Positions 43,472 through 53,400 of a stretch of DNA of 64,000 nt are shown here, piece after piece. This DNA comes from Mesostigma viride (Eukaryota; Streptophyta; Mesostigmatophyceae; Mesostigmatales; Mesostigmataceae): positions 1,261,413 through 1,325,412 of the forward strand of contig RPFO01000130.1 in assembly GCA_009746045.1 (NCBI GenBank), written 5' to 3'. Numbering within the stretch: the stretch's first letter is position 1; every line of letters starts with the position of its first letter. Below the pieces are notes generated by a model. The model saw only the letters and a list, made by a program, of their open reading frames with translations. It was not told where the DNA came from and made no database searches. The position numbers and the translations under genes are program-made.

Positions 43472-45779
43472 GTCCACAAGTGGGACAAGTGCGGAACTTG
43501 TACCACTCACTGCGCAGTGGTAGATTCGTCATTAAAAAAACGGTTGGCATTAAAAAATACATTAAATCAGGCACACAATTGAATCTTCATGTTATACTAG
43601 GAAGAATCTGAACTGTAACGGACAGAAACTGTATACGTTGAGCCATAAAATTTCTACTTTGGAGGAATCTGAATTGTAACGTTAAAAACCGGATTCCCGG
43701 TAAACGTGGCGCCCTGGAACATGTGCGACATATTATCCGTGTTAACAGTATTCGTCACCGTGTGCGTTGCCACCAGGCCATCAATCTCACTCAGCACATC
43801 TGGTGTCAGCCAGGCGTCGGACTCCTTCACAGCCTTGGAGATCGACGACTGGGAAACTGCTGCGGCCTCCAGCTTCGCCACTTTCTGGATGAAGTCGTCA
43901 TCGATGTCGTCATCCACAACTGTCACAGGTTCAGGCACCGGCGCCACTGGCTCAGGCACTGCCACCTCAGCAGCTGGGGGTTCAGAAGTCTTCGCGCGCT
44001 TTTCAGCGGTCTTTTCAGCGCGATATTCGGCATCTCCCCACACCTTGGAGGTACCGGAGACGATGTCTGACACATGCTGCCTCTCCACGTCATCTGGACG
44101 GATGTAACCCTCGAAAGCCTTGGGATCAGTGTGTCCTGTGATCTTGCAAGCAGCTTCTCGTGGCATTCCTGACCTGCTCAGGGCGTTCACCATCGTCACC
44201 CTAGGCGAGTGGGCTGTGATCCGGCCAGCCCACCCGAACCGCTTGGCGGCCTCGGCAATAACGGATCCCACGCTGTTGATGCCACGTGCCATGTCCTTGT
44301 GGTACCAGTAGGTCTTGCCGTCCCGCACGACTGGGGTGTTCAGCTTGCCGGTGAAAAAGTTGGCAGTGGCTGCAGCACCTGGAATCTTCTTGCTGACATA
44401 CTCCAGATACGCCTCAATGAAGTTGGCGTCATAGATGGGGAGTGGTTCACGCCTGTCAGCCACAGGGGTGTGGACGCGGTTGGTCTTCGCGAAGTCCTCA
44501 GCAAACAGGACGTACTCGGCGCCAGTTGTGTCCTTGAAGGGTCCACTCAGCTCGCAGTTGGTGGTGTCATGCACCTCCTTGTATAGCTATAGCCACGTCG
44601 CCCTGTGGCCATCAAAAACAACCAGACGAGCCTCTTGAACAGTCCTTCAGCACTTGACTTGTCAGCCATGTCAGAGGCCAGGAACTGTGCCCGCATCTCA
44701 GGTGTGATGACGTCAGCCTTGTGGACGCCTTTGCCCTTGTGACTTCTCCTTGCCAGCGTTCTTGCTTCTGTGTACGCGGCGTGTGCCTCCTGAAACATTG
44801 GCGACTTGTCCAGTACCACCTGCTTTGGCATCTCGGCGGGTCGCTGATCCAGCGGCAGATTCTGAAGATTCTGCAGAGTGTCATGGCGCAAGATTCTCTG
44901 AAAAGAGTTCCAGAGCGCCTCCAGTGTTGACTCCCCATAGATTTCCCCCTTCCTTGTCCTGATCTCCACCCAAAAAAAACGCAGTTCCTTGGCAAACTGT
45001 GCCATGGGAAGCTCCAAGATCCCGTTGACCTGTGCAGGCCAGGTGGTGACCTCTGGATCTTCAGGGCTCGCTGCGATCTTGGAGTGGCGCCAGTCCAGGT
45101 AGAGCCTCTCCGCGTACAGATCTTGCCTCTTCAGCGGCTGCGCCACGGCAGCGACGGTCTCCAGCTCGGCGGATGTGACGTGCTGGTATCGAGAGGGGCC
45201 CGCCATTGTCGTCAGGCTTGTCGGATGTAAGAGGCCTACAATGGCGTCAGCGGCCTGTCTATATAGTAACGGTTGGTAGTCCTCTTGTACCGGGTTCGCC
45301 GGCGCGTTATCAACGGCTACATTTATGCGATCTGTCGCGGCGCCAGCCCCCTAACTGATGGCGCCCTTCCTAAACGCCGCGGCGCACTCAGACAGCGTAA
45401 CCGCCAGACAGCGTAACCGCCGCGCTGTCTTTACCCATCCCGCCACCCCCACCCTTCCGCCCAGGATTTTCGCCGCTGTTTACATGGATCCTGACGACAG
45501 AACCCTCGCGCTGGGTTTCTGTGCATCCTATTCTACCGTCCGATCATTCATCTACGGCCACGCATAGGACCGCGCCAGGGCGCCACCTTTTCCATAGTTT
45601 CCCCAAAACCACCAACATTTCAAAAGTGTCATACTTTTATTTCGGACCCAAGATCCGACAGTTCAGACTGGCGGGCCGAATATCTGACGGTCAAATCTGC
45701 GAGTGGTACCAGGCAAAAAGTAATCACAGTGGTCGCAGGGAATTTGGCTGTGCACTTGTCCCACGCCGTGGACAAGTCC
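43472..45779 (-). mobile_element. Crypton-like tyrosine recombinase element
   Basis: A unit carrying only a tyrosine recombinase (43654-45206). Its margins are inverted copies: plus strand from 43472 and minus strand from 45779 both read CTTGTCCAC, 2-3 bases, GTGGGACAAGTGC, and about 10-50 bp further inward GTACCACTC. Minus-strand reading of RT-RNase H runs into the right margin, consistent with insertion into the DIRS frame. Known Cryptons usually lack long inverted ends, so Crypton-like is a family guess from the recombinase. Exact borders are uncertain. Confidence 0.5.
43654..45206 (-). pseudogene. Crypton-like tyrosine recombinase, one frameshift
   Basis: Frame 1 (45206-44547, 219 codons) begins at an ATG and holds an N-terminal DUF3504-like part ending in LFLMATGRRG, where the first catalytic Arg sits. 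Frame 2 (to 43654) continues with H122-x-x-R125 in AHSPRVTMVN, H148 in ITGHTD and Y157 in AFEGYIRP, numbered from codon 1 at 44574. The reading changes frame near 44590, at GGCTATAGCTATAC, by a small indel; joined length would be about 510 residues. A Glu/Val/Pro-rich linker and a Thr/Asn-rich tail follow. An unspliced intron is unlikely given the short distance. Confidence 0.65.
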
Positions 45780-47794
45780 CGAGGGCGTCGCGCCCCCTCA
45801 GGCCCAGGGTTGGGATGCACGTCACCACACCGGGTCAAGTCAGGAATCCAAGCGCCACGCCGACTGGCCTTGTCAGCTGGGTTGTGGTCGGTAGCCACCC
45901 AGACCCAGTGGCTCTGCGTGTCGCCAGCCAGTGACAGAGCGCAGTAGCGCCGAACCAGCTGGTTGAGGCGGTAGGAAGACGACCGCCGTCTGACAAACGC
46001 CCCCACCACAGCACTGGAGTCCACGAGCCGGACGACTCGCTTACCTCGACACGCCTTGGTCCGGCACGACCACTCGACCCCCTGTGTCGCAGCAATCGCC
46101 TCCTTGACGTTGATGTGGTTAGGCTGCCCCCGCCACCGGTAGGACAGTGCCGTACGCCAGTGGCCACTATCCAGCAGGCTGTAGTCCCCCTCCTCCATGC
46201 GCTCCTGGTCCCAGTCCTCCCCAGACGTTAAAGCTGTCGTCCGCCACCCCCGCGCTTCGCGCCGGGTCGCCAGCCGGGCACAATCGGCCCCAGGCAGGTC
46301 CCTGTAGACCACCCCACCGCCGGAGCCGCTCGCATCACTTGCGACGACCCGGTCAGAAAGGGGCCGGGCCCTGGCCGCCCTCAAAAAGGGGGCCAGGTCG
46401 ATCGCCGCCTGAAGCTCCTGGCGGGCCCCCGCAGGGAGGCGCCAGCGGCGCCCAGGCAGGGAGGCATTCATGGCTGCTAGCAGCCGGTACGTCTCAGACC
46501 ACACCGAAAGCATGGGGCGGCACAGCAGATGCATCCACACCCACTTCCCAAGCACAGAACTAAGTTCGCGGTAGTATGTAAACCCGCGATCTAAGATTCT
46601 ATGAGTAGCAGCGATAACTGCCACCACACGCTCAGGAACAGGCACCACGTCACCATCTCTTTGGTGAATGACACCCACCGCCTGCACACCAGTCTGCTCT
46701 GCTGTCGCCCGTACCACCTTGTCAGACTTCTGCACCAGCCCAACAGCGGCGTAGGCAGCCTGAACACGATCTAGCTGCTGATTCACCCCATCCACCGACG
46801 CACAGTGGGTGAAATGGAGGTCATCGATCGTCACAGCATGCATACCTTCCAGATCCTGCCGAGATTCGAAGCACGGCGAGGGCGCCAAGGGCGCAGCAGG
46901 GTCCTCCTCCAGCCTCAGCCGGACGGTCTCCCCCGCCTCGTTGGCCTCCGCCACCAGGATCAGCGCGGACATGTTGATGCTCAGCCCACGACTAGCCTCC
47001 AACGGCGGCTTGGGGCCACAGCGGTACAACACAGACTGATGCACACACTGGGCCACGGCGACGGCCAGCTTGTTGCCCATTGGCCAGCACAACATCCACG
47101 GCCACACCTTCCGACGAGCCCCACTCAGGCCCACCAGATCCGACCACACCGGCATCCACGCACAGTACCGCCGCATCCAAACTGGCAGGCGGAGTCTGTT
47201 GTAGTACGAATCCAAATCTGATACGCCCCCAAAAACATCCTCCCCAGCGCGCGTGGGCAAATCGCAAATCACGCCAAGGTGTGGTAAAAAAGCGGGCATA
47301 GGATCTGGTAGTGGCATGTTGCCACGCCGGTTGTCCACAATCAGCCGTATACGGCCGTCGGGCTTTCCGACCCCAAAAGTACCGTTCACCATAGGCGGCT
47401 CCTCCTCAAAAAATCCACCCAAAATCCCCCTCTCCACACACACCGTGCAAACCCGCGCGAACTCCTCCATGCTACACCCCCGCGAGATCCGCATCGACTT
47501 CTGCAAGATCCGCTCTGCTGGGCTCAGCGTCCGTACCATCCTACTCTCATCATTCAAAATTGCTCCCCAAGAGGGGGGTAGTAAGTTCAGCACATCCACT
47601 TGGCCACCTTCCCCCGGACCAGGCAAGGCCAAGCGTGCGGCCACTAACGGTTCGTAAGGGGCTCCTTCAGCATATTCACCCCCATCCACTACAGATCCTG
47701 CCATTGCCGCTACGGAACCACCGTTCCGGCGGACAAAGGACCTGCAAGCATCATCGATCCCATCTAGGGCCGCCTGCTGCAGAGGCCCGGGCAC
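45629..47794 (-). CDS. DIRS-type reverse transcriptase-RNase H
   Basis: 721 codons, uninterrupted. RT blocks: GKPDGRIRLIVDNRRGN (~143-159), SDLDSYYNRLRLP (~192-204, first Asp), CWPMGNKLAVAVAQ (~236-249) and TIDDLHF (~322-328, the xxDD box). RNase H blocks: VASDASGSGGGVVY, INVKEAIAATQ and RVVRLVDSSAVVGAF, ending with VATDHNPADKASR. Just after RNase H comes GDVHPNPGP, a 2A-like motif. The first codon is GTG and the true start may be farther upstream. The last ~50 residues probably read into the Crypton-like unit. Role: copying element RNA into circular DNA. Confidence 0.85.
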   Translation of the reverse strand: MPGPLQQAALDGIDDACRSFVRRNGGSVAAMAGSVVDGGEYAEGAPYEPLVAARLALPGPGEGGQVDVLNLLPPSWGAILNDESRMVRTLSPAERILQKSMRISRGCSMEEFARVCTVCVERGILGGFFEEEPPMVNGTFGVGKPDGRIRLIVDNRRGNMPLPDPMPAFLPHLGVICDLPTRAGEDVFGGVSDLDSYYNRLRLPVWMRRYCAWMPVWSDLVGLSGARRKVWPWMLCWPMGNKLAVAVAQCVHQSVLYRCGPKPPLEASRGLSINMSALILVAEANEAGETVRLRLEEDPAAPLAPSPCFESRQDLEGMHAVTIDDLHFTHCASVDGVNQQLDRVQAAYAAVGLVQKSDKVVRATAEQTGVQAVGVIHQRDGDVVPVPERVVAVIAATHRILDRGFTYYRELSSVLGKWVWMHLLCRPMLSVWSETYRLLAAMNASLPGRRWRLPAGARQELQAAIDLAPFLRAARARPLSDRVVASDASGSGGGVVYRDLPGADCARLATRREARGWRTTALTSGEDWDQERMEEGDYSLLDSGHWRTALSYRWRGQPNHINVKEAIAATQGVEWSCRTKACRGKRVVRLVDSSAVVGAFVRRRSSSYRLNQLVRRYCALSLAGDTQSHWVWVATDHNPADKASRRGAWIPDLTRCGDVHPNPGPEGARRPRDLSTAWDKCTAKFPATTVITFCLVPLADLTVRYSARQSELSDLGSEIKV

Positions 47795-47990
47795 ACGGGC
47801 AGAATCTACAGCAGGCGGGTCTCGCCCCCCCCCCCCATCCAGTTTAACGCCCTAACCGTCTGACAGGCTAGTGTGCGAGCATTAAAAGCCCGACTCATCC
47901 TATCGCGCCTACGGCCTGAGCGTACCTGCTGCCACCAGTCACGAGGTGGCAGGGGTGCTGGAAGAGGTAGTGGAAGAAGGCACCGCTCCC

Positions 47991-49093
47991 TCACTTGTTG
48001 TTGTTGGACGGGCCGCCCTGCCCCTTCTTGCCGGGACCCTGCTCCAGCTTGTGCTGCAGCTTCCCCATGCTCATCGCCGCCCGCACCGCCGGAGACGCCA
48101 GCATTGCTCCACCCTCCTGGAATGGCAGCATTGCCGACGGAGTCCCCTTCCAACCCGTCGACCCCACATCCACCAGCTGGCATGCCGTGATCAGCTTTGC
48201 CAGGTACTCGGCTGCTGCCAGCTCCAGAATTACTTCGGAGCGTGGCGTGGCCCAGTAGCCAAATTCTGTCACCATCGTGTCCAGAATTCCTGCCATCTGC
48301 AGGAGCAGCATCCTCCTCTCCCCGCTGGCTGAGCTGCCGTGCATCGTCAGCATTAACGATGCACGGATTGACTTCCCCCCCACGCTCTCTGCGTAGTCCA
48401 GCATCCCGGCAGCACCGCCTCCAGCATGTTGCTCACCAGGACCGGCACTGCATGCCCGCTCAGCGCCACCCCCTTCGTGCGCGCCAGCCTGCCAGCAGTC
48501 GCCGCTGCGGCTGGGCTTGCAGTTGCTGGAGTCTTTGCCTGGTCCAGCAGCTTCGACATGGCCGATATCAGGTCGCCAATATCTCCGCCAGTGCGGGCGT
48601 TGCCCGGGCGGGATGGAAGCCCTCCCGCTGGCGTTGCATAGCCCGTCTCGGTCCCCAGCAACCGACCTATGTTCCGGTCTAGGTCCACCACATCCTGGTC
48701 GATTGCCCCAGGGGCGCCATCCTCCTCGCCAGCGCCCGGTCCACCATGCCCCGCCCCTCCGCTTCCACCTGCCGAAGGGGGAACACCCCCAGCTCCCACC
48801 CCACCTGCTGACACTGGTGGATCCGGCTCTGCAATAGCCTCCCCCAGTTGCGCTGCTAGCACATCGGCCAGGGCCTCCTCCCCATCCCAGTCGCTGACAA
48901 ACCCCCTTTTCTCCAACACGTCCATGACGTTCTTGGCACGCCCCGGATTGAGCTTCTGGATCCGCTCTAGCCAATGCCCCTCCCCTAGGATCTTCTGGAC
49001 CGCAGTTGCGGCCTCCTTTGGGGTGCATCCCTCCCTGGCTTCTTGCTTGAGCTTTGCTATGAAATTTCGCTCTGGGGCTGTCACTGAGGTCAT
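47991..49093 (-). pseudogene. gag-like ORF of the DIRS-like element, one frameshift
   Basis: ATG at 49091-49093, which is also part of the LINE-B target duplication. The first frame (to about 48405) has a helix-rich start (ERNFIAKLKQEAREG) and a Gly/Pro-rich linker. After a one-base shift the second frame continues with MLDYAESVGGKSIRASL to KKGQGGPSNNNK and stop at 47991. About 366 residues if continuous. No zinc knuckle. Assigned as gag by position only. Confidence 0.6.
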
Positions 49094-49339
49094 TAATTAA
49101 TTAATTAATAGACACGTGACTGCGTCACGTGAGCATAAGCCCTCAGTGGGAGCGGAACATGGGATGGAATGGATGGTATAAGCTATCTAGGTCCTAGTTA
49201 CAGGGGTGTGGGCACCGCGGCCCGAATCGCTATGAATGCCATACTTGGTCACACGCGGAGCCCCCACAGGCTTGGGGGTGGTCTCCTTCATCACTACTTG
49301 CCATCTATCCTTGCGCACCATCTGCCTCCATATTACAGA
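49094..49339 (-). mobile_element. LINE-B fragment inserted at the gag start codon
   Basis: Bounded by CACTGAGGTCAT at 49082-49093 and 49340-49351. In minus reading it contains the last ~40 codons of a LINE ORF2 (RWQVVMKETTPKPVGAPRV, stop near 49191), then the 3' UTR with CACGTGACGCAGTCACGTG and a TTAA tail at 49094-49110 that abuts the ATG. Same family as 14185-14352. Confidence 0.85.
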
Positions 49340-49351
49340 CACTGAGGTCAT

Positions 49352-50499
49352 GGTGGGTTATAATGCTTGATGTGTCATATTGCGTTTTGTTTTTTGTGAT
49401 GTGGCCACTTGAGGTTCTCAGGCAAAAGAAACAACCTGCTTCCCTGGAATGGAAGCCCACCTTTTATAGCAACCACCTCTCCAGCCAACCCCTACCTGGG
49501 TGGCTGGGGTACGGGTGCCAGCACAAAAAATATTTTTTCTAAAATTATTTTTTCTTTTGGTGCTATACGGCGTTGCATTCTCCGCTCAGCAGGTTAGTCA
49601 TAGATAAAATGAGCATAGCTCACCAATTACCTGGGTTGCTTTCCTGAGTCTCAGATCTTCAAGTATCCAGGCAACGTTGAGACGGAGATTCCACAGCATG
49701 TGACTTAGGGAACCACACCCCTTGTAGACACAAAGACAAGCTTTATTATACCATCATGGATCAAAACCAACGTGTCAACAATGGCGACCCCACGTCCTTG
49801 ATATCGACGTGCTTGTCGAGCATGCCTCAACCTCAGCCTGAAAAGAACCAATCAAAATCATGGAATTCTAAACAAGATCTTCGTATCCGTCCTAGTCACA
49901 CAAAACAGAACAACACCACACACAGCCTGGCAGAATCTAGACATGAGATCCTGAATCTGTAGTAAGCACTTAAGTCCTAAGGAGCACTTAAGACTTGGTA
50001 GTACCGACCAGCAAACTATAACCCCACGTGGATCAGGCCACGACCAATAAGGGCTTCTAACAGTCGGTTGACAAAGTACAAGCTTCAAGTACCGCCTTCT
50101 TGGAAACCTCATAACTTTCTCAATACTGATCCAAAAGTCCTCGAATAAAAGCCAAGCGTTCACAAAACAAAGGATGTAACAACAAATCATTTTTGCTTGT
50201 TACACCAGCTACATGCAAGGCATGAAACAAGAAAACGTTAAAAAAAGAAAACACACGCACGAATTAAACAGGGATCCAGCACGCATAAAGAAAGCATCAA
50301 ACATTGATAAAAACACACAAAACGAACAATACGCACGAAATGGCCATGCAAATACCAAGCACTACTGCCATGGGCACCCAAGGTAGTGTTAGCCAGGAAG
50401 AAACAAACAGGGCCCTCTAAGATGACACACCAGCTAATACACGTTTAGGTCTTCCTTGTCAACGCGCTACCTTTGAAGTTTTTTTCACATTCCTGCCAT
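49352..50499. other. Flank of the DIRS-like element and 3' region of the next gene
   Basis: AT-rich, no supported ORF. A TGTAACAA...TTGTTACA inverted pair lies at about 50174-50204; its minus-strand TGTAA could serve as polyadenylation signal for the gene to the right, ~300 bp past its stop. The 49600-50200 part may be a decayed LTR, unproven. Confidence 0.35.
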
Positions 50500-53400
50500 C
50501 TACACAGCGGAGCTGCCAAACTGGTCGAAGCGGCAGTCCGTGGCAAGAATGCCCGAGGTCCGGTAGTCTCCCATGTCACCCTCAACCAGAGGCTGGTCGG
50601 GCCGTTTGGCGTAACTCTGGCCAAGCACCCCGTGCACCGACGCGCTGTTGTTGAACTGCTTAACTTGCAGGTTGAGGAAGTTGGCTCCTGGGCCCGCGCC
50701 AGGCTCCCAGAAGGCCGCGCGCACCACCTCCACCTCGGCAATCATGACTTCGGGCATGGTGACAAGAATCCGGGTCTTGGCACGGGAAACAGTCATCCCA
50801 GAAGGCAGCCTCTTGTTGGCTCGGCGGCCCAGCAGCATCTCCTGCAGACGGGCACCGCAGGCATATGTCAAGATACCATGTCAAGTCAGTAAAGAGCACC
50901 ACAGCATACCATGAGCACCAATGCAGTGCGTCATGTGCACCGCAGCATGCCAAGTGCATTACAGCATGTCAAGTTCACCGCAGCATGTCACAAGTACCAC
51001 ACATTGGAATACAAGAGTGGGGCGAGGCATAAAGGCATCAACGCATACATTTGTTGCCTAGCTGTTGGAAAGCCGGGGGTCAACTGGCATTTTGTGCTCG
51101 TCCAGTCAACCACTGTGCAGGCCGGGCCCTGCAAGACGATTGAATCGAGGGAGGAAGATGGGAATGGACGTTGAGAATCAGCCAAGTATCCTATCACCTG
51201 TGTCTCGGGTCCTGTGCTGGCAATCAATTAATCATTTAAACCATAATTAAATAATTTTGGTACTTCCAGCAACGGCTTGACTCACCCCCCAGTCCAGACC
51301 GGCGGGTCTAGCGGGTCTAGCGGGTCCAGGGTGACTCGGGCTGCAGAGGCTCTGGGGGGGTAGGTCACGTAGTTGCTGGTTGTGACGTATCCGGACTTCT
51401 AATTTTAGTCACTGTTAGATCTGCAGCACATACGAGATCTACTGGGCCTGAGCAAAACTTGGAAGTAAATCGCAACCCTGCATTATTATTTATCGAGGTC
51501 ATCATATCTAATTCAGCATAGTTCAACTTGGGATATTCTCGTTAGTGTTTGCCCTGGCACACCAAATACGCTGCGCCGTCTAGCTAGAAAAAGTTGCAGC
51601 AGAATATTCAGAACAGAGCGACACCCGCAGTGAGACTTACCCCGTTGGCTGCCACCACGCCAAAGGACACGGAGAACGGGGTCCCAGGCCCAGACTTTGC
51701 ATCGATGAGGACGCGGTCCTTCCCGTACATGAACCCGATCTGGTCCATCCACGTGCGAGTGTCTGGCTGAGAAGGCGACCCAGCTGCAGCCACCGCGCCC
51801 TCAGCGTTCACAGCGCCCATGAAGCGGGCGTTGACCTGCACCTGCTTGTCGCTGACGATGCAGAACGTCTGACCTGGGGCGCCGGGGAAGTCAAACTTGT
51901 TGCCTGCGGCCGTGGTGAAATGGGGGTCGGACTGGACGGACGCTGAGGCATAGTCAAACACCACCTGCATGATGATGTCAGGGACTGAGCCGATCCAAGC
52001 GAGCGCGTCCGACAAGTACGCGCCGAACTGGAGCGAGTTGAGAAGATCCTTGAGGGCGCTCCCTTGGGTGACTGACTCCACGTACACGCGGAGCGCGAGA
52101 ATAAGCTCATAGTCCACGACCGGCCCCTGGAGAAGCTTCCGGGAGCTTGAGGCGGAGATATCCGTGCCCGCGCCTGCCTGGCTTATCATGTCCTCACGGG
52201 GAATCACGGTCAGCTCCAACGCGCATGCGGGCACCGCCGGGGTGATGAGCTGCGTCAGGTTGGCGACGATGTCCGGCAGGCTCACGTTGACTGTAATGCA
52301 GTCGAGAAGCTTGATCGAGAGCAAGGCTTCTAGCTTGTAGGGAGTTGAGCAGACCGCATCGTCGTCCGGGGTGATGTTGGAAGATGAGAAGTAGCAACTC
52401 GGGTTGATCGTGTCTGATGAATTTTGAAACATATATAATATTCATGAAGAAAAGCACGGGCACCCGATCACAGCCAGTCCCAATCACACGGTATTCAGCA
52501 GCAACGAGCGTGTTTGGTGACATTATTAGCGAGTCATGTTTAAGTGATATTGGCGAGCCGAGTTTGATTCATAGCTGGGTGCCTATCATGCCTTGGGAAA
52601 TGGCAAGCGCCCCATGGGGCACGGTTTGCAGCTATGCAGACACGTGTGTGACCTTTGGTGTACATAATAAGGAGGTACGGGTATGTCACCGGCAACACGA
52701 AAGAATCACCGAATTGGAACAATCCTAGCAACCTTAGGGATACATAATACCAGGGATATGACTAGGCAAAGTTGTGTTTAGAAAAAAAGATGACCCAGGA
52801 CTGCATGTCAGAATATCATGTGGAGCTTCTGCACTCTGGAACAAGATTATTTTACATGTTCCCTACATCATATCACAGGTATAATCATGAACAGTGGAAA
52901 CTATTGACAGAAAATGCGACAGTGGGTCGAAACCACACCAACGCCTGTCCGCCTATACCCAGACTGCCCTCTGCATATATGCATGCACGCCTCTACTCCT
53001 GGCATGCATGGCATCTGTGCCGAGCGCATTTCACACAGACTGCGCAAGCGCAGCTTTGTAGACTGCACTATACCAGTACCCACAATATTTATGCAATGTT
53101 GCCCCCGGTCACTCTTGTACTACAAGATCGTCCAGGGTAGCCGCACGTATGCCATAACTTAACCCCGTGACATGCGCCGGCATCCAAGCACTGGACGAGA
53201 GAAGCCACATCAGCCCCGCATCGCTCACTTCAGTGGCGTGGGTGACGGGTGCGGAAGCTACCACTACATACTACTGCAATAAGGTTAAGCCTAGAGTTGT
53301 GGGATTATAGCTCAATAAAGCATGAAGGGACCACACTCGTGCTATAATCTGGCCCCGGGCGGTCCACAACAATCAACTGTTCTTCAACTCCCTGCTGGCC

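Larger units (their letters stand above)
42270..49351 (-). mobile_element. DIRS-like retrotransposon with a second recombinase element inside
   Basis: Minus-strand order: gag-like ORF (49093-47991), RT-RNase H ORF (47794-45629) and tyrosine recombinase ORF (43312-42398), the DIRS plan of RT plus tyrosine recombinase instead of integrase. A Crypton-like unit (about 43472-45779) and a long palindrome lie between RT-RNase H and the recombinase. A LINE-B fragment sits at the gag start codon. Terminal or split repeats could not be identified with confidence, so outer limits are approximate. The gag frameshift suggests a defective but not old copy. Confidence 0.7.

Noticed and set aside
45358-45934. 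Plus-strand ORFs of 69 and 137 codons
   Set aside because: Antisense to the RT-RNase H end or in the leader of the recombinase gene; no motif support.
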